Assembly (NCBI GenBank): GCA_947259925.1
Contig: CAMYOG010000006.1
Span: forward strand, 1-64,000
Direction: 5' to 3'
Length of the DNA stretch: 64,000 bases
Source: Thermoanaerobaculia bacterium
Lineage (GTDB): Bacteria; Acidobacteriota; Thermoanaerobaculia; Multivoradales; JAHEKO01
The position numbers were made by a program, and so were the translations under genes. Shown piece by piece: positions 8,854 to 17,919 of this stretch. The notes under the pieces were generated by a model. It worked only from the letters and a program-made list of their open reading frames with translations. It was not told where the DNA came from and made no database searches. Position 1 is the first letter of the stretch. Each line of letters begins with the position of its first letter.

Positions 8854-11800
8854 TCAGGCGCCTGAGGAGAGGAAGGCCTCGGCCTCCTCGACCCAGTCGC
8901 GATGCAGGTCGCCGTCGTTCCAGAGCTCGACGAAGCGGGCGAAGTAGGACTTCGCCTCGGCGGGCCGGCCGAGCTCGGCGTGCGCCCGGCCGAGGAAGAA
9001 GAGGCTGGAGACGTACGCGATCGGCGCGTCGATCCGCTCCGACTCGCCTTCGACCAGCTTCAGGAGCCACTCGACCGCCGCCGCCGCGTCTCCTCCGGCA
9101 AGCTCGGCGCGCCCCAGCTCGAGCCAGATCGCTGGATGGTCGGGAGTCGAGTAGGTGTGCCAGGCGACCCCCCGCGGCGGCAGGAGCGCCGCGGCCGATC
9201 CGAGCAGGGCAAGCGCCCCTTCCGAGTCCCCGTGCAAGCGCGCCAACCGCGCCTCGAGCAGCGCGAGCTGGCGCTCCTCGGGCAGATTCGGGTAGACCGC
9301 GTGGCGCCGCTCGAGCTCGAGCATCAGCTGATCCGCTTGAGCGATGTTGCCGAGCATCCCTTCGGCGAGCGCCGCCTGGTAGATCGCCTTGCGCTCGGGC
9401 CAGCGCCGGTCCCCTTCCAGGCGCGCGGCGACGGTCTCTTCCAACGCGCGCTCCGGCTCGTCGAGGGCGAGCCAGATCTCGGCCGCCACGTTGTGGGCGG
9501 CGGCGCGATCGGCGCCCGGCTCGACGACCGCTCGCGCTTGCTCGAGCGCGGCGAGGGCGTCGTGCGCCTGCCCGCGGAAGAGCAGGTTGAGCGCCCGGGC
9601 GTAGTGTCCCCGGTACTGCAGGAGCGGGTCCGACTTCGAGACCCAGTCGTCGGCCACGCGATCGGCGGCCGCGAAGTCCTCCTTCGCGAGCGCCAGCAGC
9701 CGGCGTGCCCACGGCAGGTAGAACTCGTCGCGGTGCAGCGCCCCGGCCCGGGTCAGAGCCGCGTCCGACTCCTGCAGCCGGCCGGCCAGCAGCAGCTGCC
9801 AGCCGAGTGCCCAGTGTCCGAGCCAGTTGTCCGGATAGCTCTCGACGAAGCTCTCGAGCACCTCCACCCCGTCCTGCCAACGACCCTCGGCGGTGTGGGC
9901 CAGGGCGAGCGGATAATGGGTGAAGGCGAACGGGTCGTTCATCCGACGGAGCGTTTCGTACTGCTCGATCGCCTCCGGATAGCGCTCCAGGTTCATCAGA
10001 TGCATGCCGAGCAGGTTGCGGGCCGACTTGCGTTGGGGATCGGCTTCGATGGCACGGCGGTAGGCCTCGATCGCCTGACCGTAGGTCTCCCATTCGCTGC
10101 CGTAGTACTGGGCTTCGACGTAGTGCCGGTAGCGCGGCGGTAGCCGGTCGGCTCCCTCCAGAGCCCGCTGGGTGTAGCGCCGAGCGCGCTCACGGTAGCC
10201 CAGATTGGAGCTCACCGTCGCCAGCCGCACCAACGCCATCGAGAAGCCGGGATCCGCCTCGATCGCCGCTTCGAAGAGCGGGATCGCCTCGCGGTCCTTG
10301 CTCTCGAGGTGCAGCCGCAGGCCTTCCGAGTAGTAGCGGAATGCCTCGACCGAGGACGTCAACACCTGTTCCACCGGCCGGTCGGACTCCGCCCCGGCGA
10401 CCGCGCGCAGCTTGAGGTTGGTTCGTAGCTCGCGGCTCAGCTGGTCGATCAGCTCGAACACGCGCGGCTCCCCGGCAGCGCTCACCGTGCTGCTGTCGAG
10501 GATCTCCCCGGTGGCCGCGTCCTGCAGCCGGGCGCTGATCCGTAGCTCGTCGCCGACGCGGGCGAAGCTGCCGCTGAGGACGTTGTCGACCTCGGCTCTC
10601 TCCGCCAGCTCCCTGACCGTCTCGGCGTCGAGCGTCTCGGCCTCCAGCACTCCGAGCTCCTTCAGGATCGAATGGAGCTTCTCCGTGCCGAGCAGCTTGA
10701 GCTCGGGCAGCTGCGAGAGATCGGTCACCAGCATCTCGGTCAGCCCGCGGCTCAGCCAGTCCGACTCGGGGTCACCGCTCAGGTTGCGGAAGTAGAGCAC
10801 CGCGAGAGAGTCGGCGCTGGCCGGCGCTCCGATCGGCGCCGCGGGCTCGCCCCGCGGCCGGAGCACCAGCCAGCCCACGGCCAGGAGCGCCGTCACCGCG
10901 ACCGCGGCCACCGCGGCTACAGCAGCGCGCGGCAGGCGGCGGCCACGCTTCGGAGCAGCGGTGTCGGTGCGCTCGATCACCGCCGAGATCCGGCTGGTCT
11001 CGACCTCCGTCCTGAGCGCCGAGAGCTGGTTGCGCAGGTCCTTGGCCGTCTGCAGGCGCGTCTCGATGTCCTTTTCTAGGCAGCTCGTCAGGATGCGGCC
11101 GAGCTGCCGCGGCAGTCCCTCGCGAACGTCGGTGACGCTGGGCGGGTCCTCGTGCAGGATTGCCGCCGCCTGCTCGATCGCCGAATCGCCGTGAAACGCG
11201 CGCCGGCCGCTCAGCATCTCGAAGAAGAGCAGTCCGACCGAGAAGATGTCGGAGCGCTCGTCGGCCGGCCGGCCGCCGATCTGCTCGGGCGACATGTAAG
11301 GCACCGTGCCGACCAGGGCGCCATCGACGGTTGCCGTCATGGTGGCGAGCTCGGTATCGGCGTCGCTCTGTGGGTCGCCACCGACCTTGGCCAGGCCGAA
11401 GTCGAGGATCTTCACCCGGCCCCGAGGGGTCAGCATGACGTTCGCCGGCTTCAGATCGCGGTGGATCACACCGCTCTCGTGCGCCGCGGCGAGCGCGTCC
11501 GAGATCTGGACCGCCAGCGCCAGGAACTTGTCCAGGTTGAAGCCGTCCGGGGGCACCGCAGACTCGAAGCTCTGTCCCTCCACCATCTCCATGGTGATGA
11601 AGTAGATGCCGTCCGCTTCCTCGGTCGAGTAGACCGTGACGATGTTCGGGTGATTGAGCCGCGCGATCGATTCCGCCTCGCGCCGGAACCGGCTTCGCCG
11701 CCGCTCGTTCTCGGCGAACTCGGGCGGCAGGACCTTGAGCGCCACCTGACGCTTGAGCTTCAGGTCCTCCGCCAGATAGACCTCGCCCATGCCGCCGCGG

Positions 11801-11868
11801 CCGAGTTGCCGGACGATGCGGTAGTGGCTGAGCTGCCTGCCGATCAGATCTTCCCCGGGCCGAGTCAC
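8854..11868 (-). CDS. Ser/Thr protein kinase with TM, TolB/FlgO-like segment and TPR repeats
   Basis: LGRGGMGEVYLAEDLKLKRQVALKVL, HRDLKPANVM, DFGLAKVGG, TM AAVAAVAAVAVTALLAVGWLVL, LAVLYFRNLSGDPESDWLSRGLTEML, C-terminal TPRs. Confidence 0.92.
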   Translation of the reverse strand: MTRPGEDLIGRQLSHYRIVRQLGRGGMGEVYLAEDLKLKRQVALKVLPPEFAENERRRSRFRREAESIARLNHPNIVTVYSTEEADGIYFITMEMVEGQSFESAVPPDGFNLDKFLALAVQISDALAAAHESGVIHRDLKPANVMLTPRGRVKILDFGLAKVGGDPQSDADTELATMTATVDGALVGTVPYMSPEQIGGRPADERSDIFSVGLLFFEMLSGRRAFHGDSAIEQAAAILHEDPPSVTDVREGLPRQLGRILTSCLEKDIETRLQTAKDLRNQLSALRTEVETSRISAVIERTDTAAPKRGRRLPRAAVAAVAAVAVTALLAVGWLVLRPRGEPAAPIGAPASADSLAVLYFRNLSGDPESDWLSRGLTEMLVTDLSQLPELKLLGTEKLHSILKELGVLEAETLDAETVRELAERAEVDNVLSGSFARVGDELRISARLQDAATGEILDSSTVSAAGEPRVFELIDQLSRELRTNLKLRAVAGAESDRPVEQVLTSSVEAFRYYSEGLRLHLESKDREAIPLFEAAIEADPGFSMALVRLATVSSNLGYRERARRYTQRALEGADRLPPRYRHYVEAQYYGSEWETYGQAIEAYRRAIEADPQRKSARNLLGMHLMNLERYPEAIEQYETLRRMNDPFAFTHYPLALAHTAEGRWQDGVEVLESFVESYPDNWLGHWALGWQLLLAGRLQESDAALTRAGALHRDEFYLPWARRLLALAKEDFAAADRVADDWVSKSDPLLQYRGHYARALNLLFRGQAHDALAALEQARAVVEPGADRAAAHNVAAEIWLALDEPERALEETVAARLEGDRRWPERKAIYQAALAEGMLGNIAQADQLMLELERRHAVYPNLPEERQLALLEARLARLHGDSEGALALLGSAAALLPPRGVAWHTYSTPDHPAIWLELGRAELAGGDAAAAVEWLLKLVEGESERIDAPIAYVSSLFFLGRAHAELGRPAEAKSYFARFVELWNDGDLHRDWVEEAEAFLSSGA

Positions 11869-11936
11869 GAAGCGAGAATAGGATACCCCCTGCGCATCCT
11901 TCTGCTCGAACCTGCGTACTACCCTTGTCGTTGCCG

Positions 11937-14063
11937 ATGAGCTCCGAAAGTGGCCACTACATCCACGGCTCGGATCCGGCCGAGCAGAGCCGGCTGTCGC
12001 TGCTCAACAGCCTGCTCAACGAATCCTCGCTCGGCGCGCTCCGGCCTCGCAGGGGCGAGCGGGTACTGGACGTCGGCAGCGGACTCGGCCAGCTCTCACG
12101 CGCGATCGCCCGGGTGGTCGGCGCGGGTCGGGTCGTGGGGGTCGAGCGCGATCCGGATCAGCTCGCCGAGGCCGAGCGCCAGGCGGCCGAGGACGGCGAG
12201 GGCGACCTGATCGATTTCCGGCAGGGTGCGGCGGCCGATCTGCCGCTGACCGAAGACGAATGGGGCACGTTCGACGTCGCACACGCTCGATTCCTGCTCG
12301 AGCACGTGCCCGAGCCCGAGCGGGTGGTCGAAGCGATGACCCGGGCGCTCCGGCCGGGTGGACGCATCGTCCTCGAGGACGACGACCACGACCTGTTGCG
12401 TCTCTGGCCCGAGGTGCCAGACTTCGGACGCCTCTGGAACGCCTACCTGCGGACCTACGATCGACTCGGAAACGATCCCTACGTCGGCCGGCGGCTGATC
12501 TCCATGATCCGGGCGGCCGGGGCTCGGCCGGTACGCAACGACCTGCTCTTCTTCGGCAGCTGCGCGGGCAATCCGTCCTTCCAGGCGTTCGTGGAGAACT
12601 TCGCGGGTCTGATCGAGGGCGCGCCCGAGAAGATCGTCGAGAACTCGACGCTCGGCCGGAGCGAGCTCGAGGCGACGATCGCGGCGTTCCGCGCCTGGGG
12701 CAGCCGCGACGACGCTGCGATGTGGTACGCCACCTGCTGGGCCGAGGGCCGCAAGCCCGACTCCCGGCGGCCCGAGGCCGCCGCGGTCGACGCGCGCGCC
12801 GCGGTCGCTCCCCGCGCTCGCCAGACGGTCTCCTCGATGGCGTTCCTGGCCGAGTCGGCGGCCGACCTGACCTCGAGCCTCAGGCTCGAGGAGGTGTTCA
12901 AGAAGATCGCCGAGCGTGTCCAGCAGCTGGTCGACTGCCACCTCTTTTGCGTCATGCTCTGGAACGAGCCCCTGCAGCTGCTCGAGCACAGCTATTCGGT
13001 CCGGTTCGGCGAGCCGGTCGAGCAGAGCGGCGGCTTCCCACTCGGCTACGGCATCTCCGGGTCGGCCGCCGCCGATCGCCAGGCGATCCGGGTACCCGAC
13101 GTCCGTGAAGATCCGCGCTATGTCCGCTTCCGGCACGCCGAGGTCGAGATCCGCTCCGAGCTCGCGGTGCCGCTCGTGCTCCGCGATCGACTGATCGGGG
13201 TGCTCGACCTCGAAAGCCAGCAGCCCGATGCCTTCAGCGAGGAGCACGAGCAGATCATCGGCGCCCTGGCCTCGCACATCGCCACGGCGCTCGACAACGC
13301 ACGGCTCTACGAGGAGTTGACCCGGAGGGAGGACCGGCTCGAGCGTGACCTGGCCACCGCGCGCGAGGTCCAGAAAGGGTTGATGCCGGCCGAGCCACCC
13401 ACCGTGGACGGGCTCGAGATCGGCGCCGCCTTTGCCCCCGCGCGCGAGCTATCCGGTGACTTCTACGACTTCCTGCGCTATCCGGACGGCCGCGTCGCCT
13501 TCGTGGTCGGCGACGTCGCCGGCAAATCGACCGCCGCCGCGCTCTACGGCTCGATGGCGGTGGGCATCTTGCGCGGCCACGCCCTCGAGCACGTCTCCGG
13601 TCCCGGCGAGCTGCTCGAGCACCTCAACAACTACCTGCATTCGCTCAACGTGGAGCGACGCTTCGTCGCCCTGACGTTCGCGCTCTGGGATCCGCGGAGC
13701 TCGACGCTCGAGATCGGCAACGCCGGCTGTCCGCATCCCTACCTGGTCCGGGGCGGCTCGGTGGAGACGATCGAGGTCGGCGGCGTGCCGGCCGGCGGTC
13801 TGGCTCGGTCGTCGTACGAAGTGCGGCGCCTGACGCTCGAGCCCGGCGATCTGATCCTGTTCTGCTCCGACGGCATCGAGGAGTGCGAGGACGATCGCGG
13901 ACACAGCCTGGCCGAGCGCCGGCTGCCGGAGTTCCTGGCCACCGTCGCCGCTCTGCCCGCCCAGGAGATCAGCGACCACCTGATCGCGCTCACCGTGCTC
14001 CACGCCGGGCTCGACAGCGAGTTCGCGGACGATCGGACGGTGGTCGCCGTCCGTCGCGTCTAG
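11937..14063 (+). CDS. Methyltransferase - GAF - SpoIIE/PP2C-type phosphatase fusion
   Basis: SAM motif VLDVGSGLGQLSRAIARVVGAGRVVGVERDPDQL; GAF region ~310-480; RsbU-like GAAFAPARELSGDFYDFLRYPDGRVAFVVGDVAGKSTAAALYGS. Confidence 0.88.
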   Translation: MSSESGHYIHGSDPAEQSRLSLLNSLLNESSLGALRPRRGERVLDVGSGLGQLSRAIARVVGAGRVVGVERDPDQLAEAERQAAEDGEGDLIDFRQGAAADLPLTEDEWGTFDVAHARFLLEHVPEPERVVEAMTRALRPGGRIVLEDDDHDLLRLWPEVPDFGRLWNAYLRTYDRLGNDPYVGRRLISMIRAAGARPVRNDLLFFGSCAGNPSFQAFVENFAGLIEGAPEKIVENSTLGRSELEATIAAFRAWGSRDDAAMWYATCWAEGRKPDSRRPEAAAVDARAAVAPRARQTVSSMAFLAESAADLTSSLRLEEVFKKIAERVQQLVDCHLFCVMLWNEPLQLLEHSYSVRFGEPVEQSGGFPLGYGISGSAAADRQAIRVPDVREDPRYVRFRHAEVEIRSELAVPLVLRDRLIGVLDLESQQPDAFSEEHEQIIGALASHIATALDNARLYEELTRREDRLERDLATAREVQKGLMPAEPPTVDGLEIGAAFAPARELSGDFYDFLRYPDGRVAFVVGDVAGKSTAAALYGSMAVGILRGHALEHVSGPGELLEHLNNYLHSLNVERRFVALTFALWDPRSSTLEIGNAGCPHPYLVRGGSVETIEVGGVPAGGLARSSYEVRRLTLEPGDLILFCSDGIEECEDDRGHSLAERRLPEFLATVAALPAQEISDHLIALTVLHAGLDSEFADDRTVVAVRRV

Positions 14064-14079
14064 ATCGCGACCCGGCGAC

Positions 14080-14463
14080 TCAGTTGACCGCCTCGGCCTC
14101 TTCGCTCCGCAGGACCTGTACCTGCCGAATGCGCGAGGTCATCACCCGGTTGCCGAACTCCAGGCAGAGACCCGGAGCGGCGACGATGTCCTGCTTGATC
14201 GCGCTCCCACCCCAGGTGCAGCCGTTCACGGTCACCGGGTGCGGCGACAGCTCCTGCTCGTCGAACCAGCCGCCCGAGACCGAGAACTGCTCGTCGTCGA
14301 GCATCCGCAGCGTGTAGATCGAGTTGCGCGTGCGGACCACGATCCAGTCACCCCAGCACAGGTCGGATTTGCGAATCTGGTCCACCCGGCCCGCCTCGAG
14401 GGTGATCGTCTCGAGCGTCGGGGCGGCCAATGGGGACCCACTGCTAGCTGAACCGCCGGCCAT
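14080..14463 (-). CDS. Hypothetical protein, or C-terminal domain fused to the upstream YkgJ-type protein
   Basis: Compact coding segment MAGGSASSGSPLAAPTLETITLEAGRVDQIRKSDLCWGDWIVVRTRN...; gagagaga upstream of ATG 14463, but in frame with the upstream gene without an intervening stop. Confidence 0.5.
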   Translation of the reverse strand: MAGGSASSGSPLAAPTLETITLEAGRVDQIRKSDLCWGDWIVVRTRNSIYTLRMLDDEQFSVSGGWFDEQELSPHPVTVNGCTWGGSAIKQDIVAAPGLCLEFGNRVMTSRIRQVQVLRSEEAEAVN

Positions 14464-14982
14464 CGGATTCTCTCTCGGGCGAGCCTCGAACATCCTAGGC
14501 CGGGTCTCGACCTGAGTCAAACTTCGGCCTTCAAGCCTTGCGTTTCGGGCCGATCGCTCGACCGGCGTGTCACCGACCGCCTCTCCACGCCCCTCGATCA
14601 GCTCGTCGATCTCCCGGCGCCGGTAGAGCCTCCCTTCGCCGATCCCTTCGCACTCCTGCGCCGTTTCGCGCCAGGCTTCGTCGGAAGCCAGATTCTCCTT
14701 CCAGAACGGAAAGGTCCGACATTGACCCGGCCGGACCGGGTAGACCGTGCAGCCTTCGTCCCAGAAGACGCAGGCGCCGTCGGACCGGTCGGTCAGGGCC
14801 CAGCGCCGGTCGACGGTGCGCAGGTGGCGCTTGGCGAACTGCTCGAGAGTCAGGCCCAGATGGTCGGCGAGCCGCTCGGCCTCCCGGCGGTCGACCCAGA
14901 CGTAGCCTTCGGTCGTGCAGCAGTGCCCACACTGGGTGCAGGCGAAGCGCAGGCCGTCGCGGTACCAGGCGTCGCCGGTCAT
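14080..14982 (-). CDS. YkgJ family zinc/iron-chelating Cys-cluster protein (single open frame through 14080)
   Basis: FACTQCGHCCTTEGYVWVDRREAERLADHLGL...GACVFWDEGCTVYPVRPGQCRTFPFW; ATGA overlap with the upstream RluA stop. Confidence 0.8.
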   Translation of the reverse strand: MTGDAWYRDGLRFACTQCGHCCTTEGYVWVDRREAERLADHLGLTLEQFAKRHLRTVDRRWALTDRSDGACVFWDEGCTVYPVRPGQCRTFPFWKENLASDEAWRETAQECEGIGEGRLYRRREIDELIEGRGEAVGDTPVERSARNARLEGRSLTQVETRPRMFEARPRENPMAGGSASSGSPLAAPTLETITLEAGRVDQIRKSDLCWGDWIVVRTRNSIYTLRMLDDEQFSVSGGWFDEQELSPHPVTVNGCTWGGSAIKQDIVAAPGLCLEFGNRVMTSRIRQVQVLRSEEAEAVN

Positions 14983-15998
14983 GCCTCGAGCAGGGCGGCG
15001 ATGTCGGGCCAGAGCGGCGCCTCGAGCCTGAGGGCCTCGCCGGTCCGGGGATGGACGAAGCGCAGGCTCCACGCGTGTAGTGCCTGACGGTAGAGGCCGA
15101 GCGCTTCGAGGTCGGCCGCCGGCAGCTCGCCCTCGAGCGAGCGCAGGAAGAGCTCGTCGCCGCCCAGGTAGAGCTTGTCGCCGACGATCGGATGGCCGAG
15201 CGCCGCCATATGGACCCGCAGCTGGTGCTGCCGGCCGGTCTCCGGTCGCAGCTCCACCAGGGTCTTGCCGTCGAGCCGCTGCCGCACGCGCCAACGGGTG
15301 ACCGCTCGCTTGCCGGCTCCGCCCTCGCGGGCGCGAGCCCGGATCTCGACCGCCGACTCCGGGTCCCGCTCGATCGGCAGCTCGATCCGACCCCGGTCGC
15401 CGGCGACCGCGCCGACGACCACGGCGAGGTAGCTCTTCTCCACCGTGCGCGTCTCGAACTGCTGTTGCAGATGATCCCGCGCCTGGCGACCGTTGGCGAA
15501 CAGGAGGAGTCCGCTGGTCTCCCGGTCGAGCCGGTGACACGGGGTCGGCGGCACGCCACGCTCCGCTTTGCGGCCAGCGGGCCCGAGCCGCCGGCGCTCG
15601 TGGATCAGCTCGATCAGCGACCCGGCGCGATGACGCCGAGTCGGGTAGACGTTGAGGAGTGGCGGCTTGCTCACCCCGACCAGTTGGTCGTCTTCGTGAA
15701 GGACCGGGATCTGCCGCGGCTCGTAGGTGCGCTCACCCGCACCCGCTTCGGCCTGGGGCGACGCCAGCCGCACGATCACCTCCTGGCCGGACCTCAACCT
15801 GAGGCTTGGGCGTACCCGTCCGACTGGCGCTCGCTGGGGGTCTCGCGACGCCCGTACCTCGACCCGCCCGTCGTCGATCGCAGTGCGCAGGCGCGACCGC
15901 GAGCGCCAGCTGAGCCGAGCTCGCAGGAACCCGTCGAGGCGCTCACCGTGATCGGCGCGGCCGACTTCGAACCGCCACTCGTGCAGCGGCAGGCTCAT
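14979..15998 (-). CDS. RluA family pseudouridine synthase
   Basis: S4-like N-terminus; CHRLDRETSGLLLFA motif; KSYLAVVVG; GRQHQLRVHMAALGHPIVGDKLYLGG. Confidence 0.92.
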   Translation of the reverse strand: MSLPLHEWRFEVGRADHGERLDGFLRARLSWRSRSRLRTAIDDGRVEVRASRDPQRAPVGRVRPSLRLRSGQEVIVRLASPQAEAGAGERTYEPRQIPVLHEDDQLVGVSKPPLLNVYPTRRHRAGSLIELIHERRRLGPAGRKAERGVPPTPCHRLDRETSGLLLFANGRQARDHLQQQFETRTVEKSYLAVVVGAVAGDRGRIELPIERDPESAVEIRARAREGGAGKRAVTRWRVRQRLDGKTLVELRPETGRQHQLRVHMAALGHPIVGDKLYLGGDELFLRSLEGELPAADLEALGLYRQALHAWSLRFVHPRTGEALRLEAPLWPDIAALLEA

Positions 15999-16077
15999 GT
16001 CGCGCTGCTCGCGACGGGCCTTCCTCGGAAACGTGCCTTCGATAGTCATCGGCAACTGCAGGGGACAGGTTGGCTCT

Positions 16078-17418
16078 TCACGCCTCGAGTGGACGCCGCA
16101 CCTTCCACGCCCCACGCGTGAAGTCCGGAAACTCGACCGGCCGGCTCCCCGCGGCCACCGAGATCTCGCTCAGCTCGCAGATGACGCTCCAGTCGGCGGC
16201 GTCGTAGACATCCATGTCGGTCGCCGTGCCGGCGCGCAGGCACTCGACGAGGCGATAGTCCTCGAGGTAGTCCATGCCGCCGTGACCGGCGCCCTCGGCG
16301 TCGCGCTCCAGCTCGGTCCAGAGCGGATGCTCGAACTCGTCACGATAGTCGTCGAGCTGCTGCCAGTCGTGCCCCTCGCTCCGACCCTCGACATAGATCC
16401 GATCCGGATAGCCGGTAACGGTGCCGCCGGTCCCCTGGATCAGGTTGATCCGGCTGTATGGCCGCGGGCTGGTCGTGTCGTGCTGCAGAACGATGGTCCG
16501 GCCGTTGGCGGTCCGGATCAGGCTGGTGTTCATGTCGCCGAGGGCGTAGTCACGGATGCGCGGGTCGCCCGGCGCCAGGTTGCGCTCGGCGTAGAGCTTC
16601 AGGCCGCGCGCGTTCGAGCTCATCGAGACCAGGCTCTCGAAGCGGTCGCCCCGGCCGATATCGAGGCACTGCGCGAGCGGCCCGATGCCGTGCGTCGGAT
16701 AGAGGTTGCCGTTGCGCCCGATCGAGTGGTCGAGGCGCCAGAGACCCTCGTTCTGGTCGCTGAACTTGATCGCCCTCAGGTCGTGGATGTAGGCACCCTC
16801 GGCGTGCAGGATCTCGCCGAGCAGGCCGGCCCGGACCATGCGCAGGATCATCATCTCGCGGCGGCCGTAGCAGCAGTTCTCCATCATCACGCAGTGTCGG
16901 CGGTTCCGCTCGGCGGCCTCGACCAGCTGCCAGCAGCCGTCCACCGTGTAGGCGGCCGGCACCTCGACCGCCACGTGCTTGTCACTCGCCATCGCCTCGA
17001 CACAGACTGGCACGTGCCATTTCCAGGGTGTCGAGTTGAACACCAGGTCGATGTCGTCGCGCGCGCAGAGACGTTTGAAGTCGGTCTCGCCCCGGGTGTA
17101 GAGCTCCGGCGCCGGACGATCCGCCGCGGCCACCCAACTGGCGACCTCGCGCGCGCGACTCTCGTCGATGTCGCAGATCGCCGCGATCTCGACCCCAGGA
17201 ATCCGCAGGAGATTCTGGACATGACTCCCGCCCTGGAGACCCACGCCGACGAACCCGATGCGCACCCGCTCGATCGCGGGCGCAGCGAAGCCCGCCGCGT
17301 ACTCGGGTGCCGGCGGCGGGGGTACGGCCGCGGCCGTGAGCCGCGGCCCGAACGCCAGGCCGACGCCGGCGACGGCCGAGCGACGCAAGAAATCCCGTCG
17401 ATTGCTAGTGCGGCTCAC
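16078..17418 (-). CDS. Gfo/Idh/MocA family oxidoreductase with Tat signal
   Basis: NRRDFLRRSAVAG Tat-type signal; VRIGFVGVGLQGGSHVQNLLRIPGVEIAAICDID Rossmann start. Confidence 0.88.
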   Translation of the reverse strand: MSRTSNRRDFLRRSAVAGVGLAFGPRLTAAAVPPPPAPEYAAGFAAPAIERVRIGFVGVGLQGGSHVQNLLRIPGVEIAAICDIDESRAREVASWVAAADRPAPELYTRGETDFKRLCARDDIDLVFNSTPWKWHVPVCVEAMASDKHVAVEVPAAYTVDGCWQLVEAAERNRRHCVMMENCCYGRREMMILRMVRAGLLGEILHAEGAYIHDLRAIKFSDQNEGLWRLDHSIGRNGNLYPTHGIGPLAQCLDIGRGDRFESLVSMSSNARGLKLYAERNLAPGDPRIRDYALGDMNTSLIRTANGRTIVLQHDTTSPRPYSRINLIQGTGGTVTGYPDRIYVEGRSEGHDWQQLDDYRDEFEHPLWTELERDAEGAGHGGMDYLEDYRLVECLRAGTATDMDVYDAADWSVICELSEISVAAGSRPVEFPDFTRGAWKVRRPLEA

Positions 17419-17535
17419 GATCCACCTCCTGTCGGAACAGCGGCACCCTACCGCATCCGTCCGGTCGCTCGGCGCTCGCTATACTCACCCGAAAGACAAG
17501 CGTCCCGCGTGGCGCAACGCGGAAGGGGGCTGACG

Positions 17536-17919
17536 GTGCTCAAGAGGATCGGTGCCTGCTGTTTGATGGTCTCACTGGCGGCACTCGCCGCCGCGCAATC
17601 CGATCTCCCCGCGAGCGGGTCGCACCACGCTGTCCCCGATCTGTCTACGAAGCTGCTCCGACTCCAGGAGAGCGCCGCCCGGCATCCGGACGGCCGGCTC
17701 CTGCCCGAGCGGGTCGCCGAGCTCCTGCCCGAGCTGGTCCGCTTCGATTCCACCGGGGCTCCGCGATCGATCCGACATCGCCAGCTCAATTCGCTGCTGC
17801 TCGACGAGGTACGGCGGCTCTCGGAACGGGTCGCGGCGCTCGAGGCGACCGAGGGAGCGGGACTCGACGACCCGAGTACCGAGCCGCTCGTCCGGATCCG
17901 GGTCACCCGGCATGAGTAG
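17536..17919 (+). CDS. Small secreted hypothetical protein
   Basis: GTG start; signal peptide LKRIGACCLMVSLAALAAAQ; stop overlaps the next CDS by 8 nt. Confidence 0.6.
   Translation: MLKRIGACCLMVSLAALAAAQSDLPASGSHHAVPDLSTKLLRLQESAARHPDGRLLPERVAELLPELVRFDSTGAPRSIRHRQLNSLLLDEVRRLSERVAALEATEGAGLDDPSTEPLVRIRVTRHE

Noticed and set aside
8606-10093. 495-aa minus ORF overlapping the kinase gene in another frame
   Set aside because: Arg/Pro/Gly-rich out-of-frame translation; the 1004-aa kinase frame is clearly real.
15997-17535. N-terminal part of the 640-aa plus ORF 15997-17919
   Set aside because: Antisense to the Gfo/Idh/MocA gene; only the last ~128 aa (from GTG 17536) look like a real secreted protein.
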